A DNA stretch of 6,861 bases from Flectobacillus sp. (GTDB lineage Bacteria > Bacteroidota > Bacteroidia > Cytophagales > Spirosomataceae). The notes below the pieces were generated by a model. The model ran no database searches. It was not told where the DNA came from and saw only the letters and a program-made list of their open reading frames with translations. Below, piece by piece: positions 5,867 to 6,861 of this stretch. How positions within the stretch are numbered: position 1 is the stretch's first letter; each line of letters starts with the position of its first letter. Made by a program: the position numbers and the translations under genes. Where the stretch lies: the NCBI GenBank assembly GCA_029865665.1, contig JARXAV010000157.1, forward strand, positions 1 to 6,861, read 5' to 3'.

Positions 5867-6346
5867 TTAGCTTTTCGTAATCAATGCAACACATTGAGCT
5901 GCAACTCCTTCGCCACGACCTACAAAGCCAATGTGTTCTGAAGTGGTAGCTTTAATAGAAAGGTCTTCTTCTGCAATGTTCATTACAGCAGCTAGACAGC
6001 TTTTCATCGCTGGAATGTGTGGGTTTAATTTAGGGTTTTGTAAGATTACCGTCACATCTAAATTGCCAACTTCCCAACCTGCTTCCCGAATCATTTCCAT
6101 TACTTTCGCAACTAACACTTTAGAGTCGATGCCTTTATATTGCGGGTCTTTATCAGAGAAATGATAGCCGATATTCCGCATATTGGCAGCCCCAAGAAGG
6201 GCATCACAGATAACATGGCAAACAATGTCAGCATCCGAATGCCCGACAGCTCCGTGTGTATGAGGGACAATAATTCCCCCTAACCAAAAGTCACGTCCTT
6301 CTTCCAAACGATGAACGTCATATCCTTGTCCTACTCTTATTTTCAT
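5867..6346 (-). CDS. ispF: 2-C-methyl-D-erythritol 2,4-cyclodiphosphate synthase (IspF)
   Basis: Fifth enzyme of the MEP (non-mevalonate) isoprenoid pathway: it cyclises CDP-methylerythritol 2-phosphate to MEcPP, releasing CMP. It is a cytoplasmic homotrimer with a metal site. At 159 residues it has the usual length and all key motifs: GQGYDVHRL (6-14) with metal ligands D10 and H12, GHSDADIVCH (35-44) with D38 and third ligand H44, the NIGYHFSDKDP loop, and the signature KATTSEHIGFVGRGEG (132-147). The ATG at 6346 leaves only five residues before the GQGYDVH motif, which fits the family. It follows the M16 gene by 34 bases on the same strand and precedes the ATPase gene by 46. With no TAnnTTTG box in either gap, all four leftward genes could share a transcript. 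Confidence 0.97.
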   Translation of the reverse strand: MKIRVGQGYDVHRLEEGRDFWLGGIIVPHTHGAVGHSDADIVCHVICDALLGAANMRNIGYHFSDKDPQYKGIDSKVLVAKVMEMIREAGWEVGNLDVTVILQNPKLNPHIPAMKSCLAAVMNIAEEDLSIKATTSEHIGFVGRGEGVAAQCVALITKS

Positions 6347-6380
6347 TCTTAAAAGCTTTAAAATTATCTTTAAAATCCCC

Positions 6381-6861
6381 TTATTTCACCGCTCGATAAT
6401 ACAAGGTTGAGCAATTTTCGGGTCTTAATACCTTATTGATTTCCGCATGTACATCCTCTACAGTAACCGCTTGAATTTTAGCTGCTTCTTGATTGGCATA
6501 TTCTACATTACCAGCATTGGCAGCAAAGGCTAAATTCATGGCACGGTTCAACAGTTCTACTTCCGAGAAAACAAGGGTTGATTCTGCTTGATTTTTTACT
6601 TTTTGTAATTCACTTTCTTTTACTGGGGTCGCTAAGAATTCTTCCACAATTTCGTTCATAGCGGCTTCTCCTTCTTCAATGCTTACACCTTGATTCAAAT
6701 TTCCTTGAAGGATTAATAATCCTGGGTCAAGCGACGAACTTACATACGCATTTGCCCCGTTGAACAGTTGGCGTTCTTGAACAAGCTGTGTATAAAACTT
6801 CGAAGACTTACTTCTGCCTAAAATATCACTTCCTAAATCTAGGGCATTAAAGCCCAAATCA
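6381..6861 (-). CDS. M16 (insulinase-like) peptidase family protein, C-terminal part
   Basis: The C-terminal 160 or so residues of a protein whose 5' end lies beyond the right edge; the frame is open to the last base. The visible part matches the C-terminal M16 domain: ALDLGSDILGRSKSSKFYTQ is the Bacteroidota form of the conserved ILG-x-G-x-SSRL segment, followed by LVQERQL. VKESELQKVKNQAES and the terminal VTVEDVHAEINKVLRPEN also fit. Members are periplasmic or cell-surface-directed zinc proteases, often encoded as a pair in which one subunit lacks the HxxEH zinc motif. That motif would lie outside the window, so whether this copy is catalytic cannot be told. Lengths in the family suggest about a third of a 400-450 residue protein is present. 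A TTG at 6857 is internal, not a start. Confidence 0.85.
   Translation of the reverse strand, partial: DLGFNALDLGSDILGRSKSSKFYTQLVQERQLFNGANAYVSSSLDPGLLILQGNLNQGVSIEEGEAAMNEIVEEFLATPVKESELQKVKNQAESTLVFSEVELLNRAMNLAFAANAGNVEYANQEAAKIQAVTVEDVHAEINKVLRPENCSTLYYRAVK

Noticed and set aside
6356..6376. CTTTAAAAT repeated at 12-base spacing between the M16 gene and ispF
   Set aside because: It is a pure A/T-rich word in an AT-rich 34-base gap, and chance explains it easily.

Overview
The window looks like chromosomal DNA from a low-GC member of the Bacteroidota, possibly Cytophagales (the lineage is inferred, not proven). Three non-coding stretches carry exact copies of the phylum's -7 promoter box TAnnTTTG, there are no clear Shine-Dalgarno sequences ahead of the starts, and the proteins resemble Bacteroidota versions of their families (vSGLT-like symporter, small insulinase-type M16 protein).

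Layout: 55-1728 (+) encodes a sodium/sugar symporter of the SSS family and ends at a strong intrinsic terminator. 1806-2711 (+) is miaA, apparently transcribed from a promoter so close that its mRNA would be leaderless. 2683-2853 (-) is a small, easily missed gene for a 56-residue secreted, strongly basic peptide; it has its own good promoter and converges on the end of miaA. 2854-3183 is an AT-rich intergenic stretch with two outward promoters, a 10-bp direct repeat at 20-bp spacing and a long imperfect inverted repeat. 3184-4056 (+) encodes a membrane di-iron hydroxylase/desaturase with the full set of histidine boxes. A hairpin that contains both stop codons separates it from a leftward block.

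Leftward block, read from the right edge: the C-terminal third of an M16 peptidase-family protein (cut by the window edge), ispF of the MEP isoprenoid pathway, an AAA/ABC-type ATPase, and a 180-residue protein with a PD-(D/E)XK-like nuclease signature. The last two genes overlap by 17 bases and the nuclease-like gene starts with GTG, so they form one translationally linked unit. This ATPase-nuclease pair is the most interesting part of the window: its architecture recalls two-gene anti-phage systems (Septu, PARIS), but the effector is neither HNH nor Toprim as far as can be read. No integrase, transposase, tRNA or terminal repeat surrounds it.

MiaA consumes dimethylallyl diphosphate, a product of the pathway in which IspF acts, but the two genes are on opposite strands far apart and no shared control is visible. 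No rRNA, tRNA, CRISPR array or insertion sequence was recognised.
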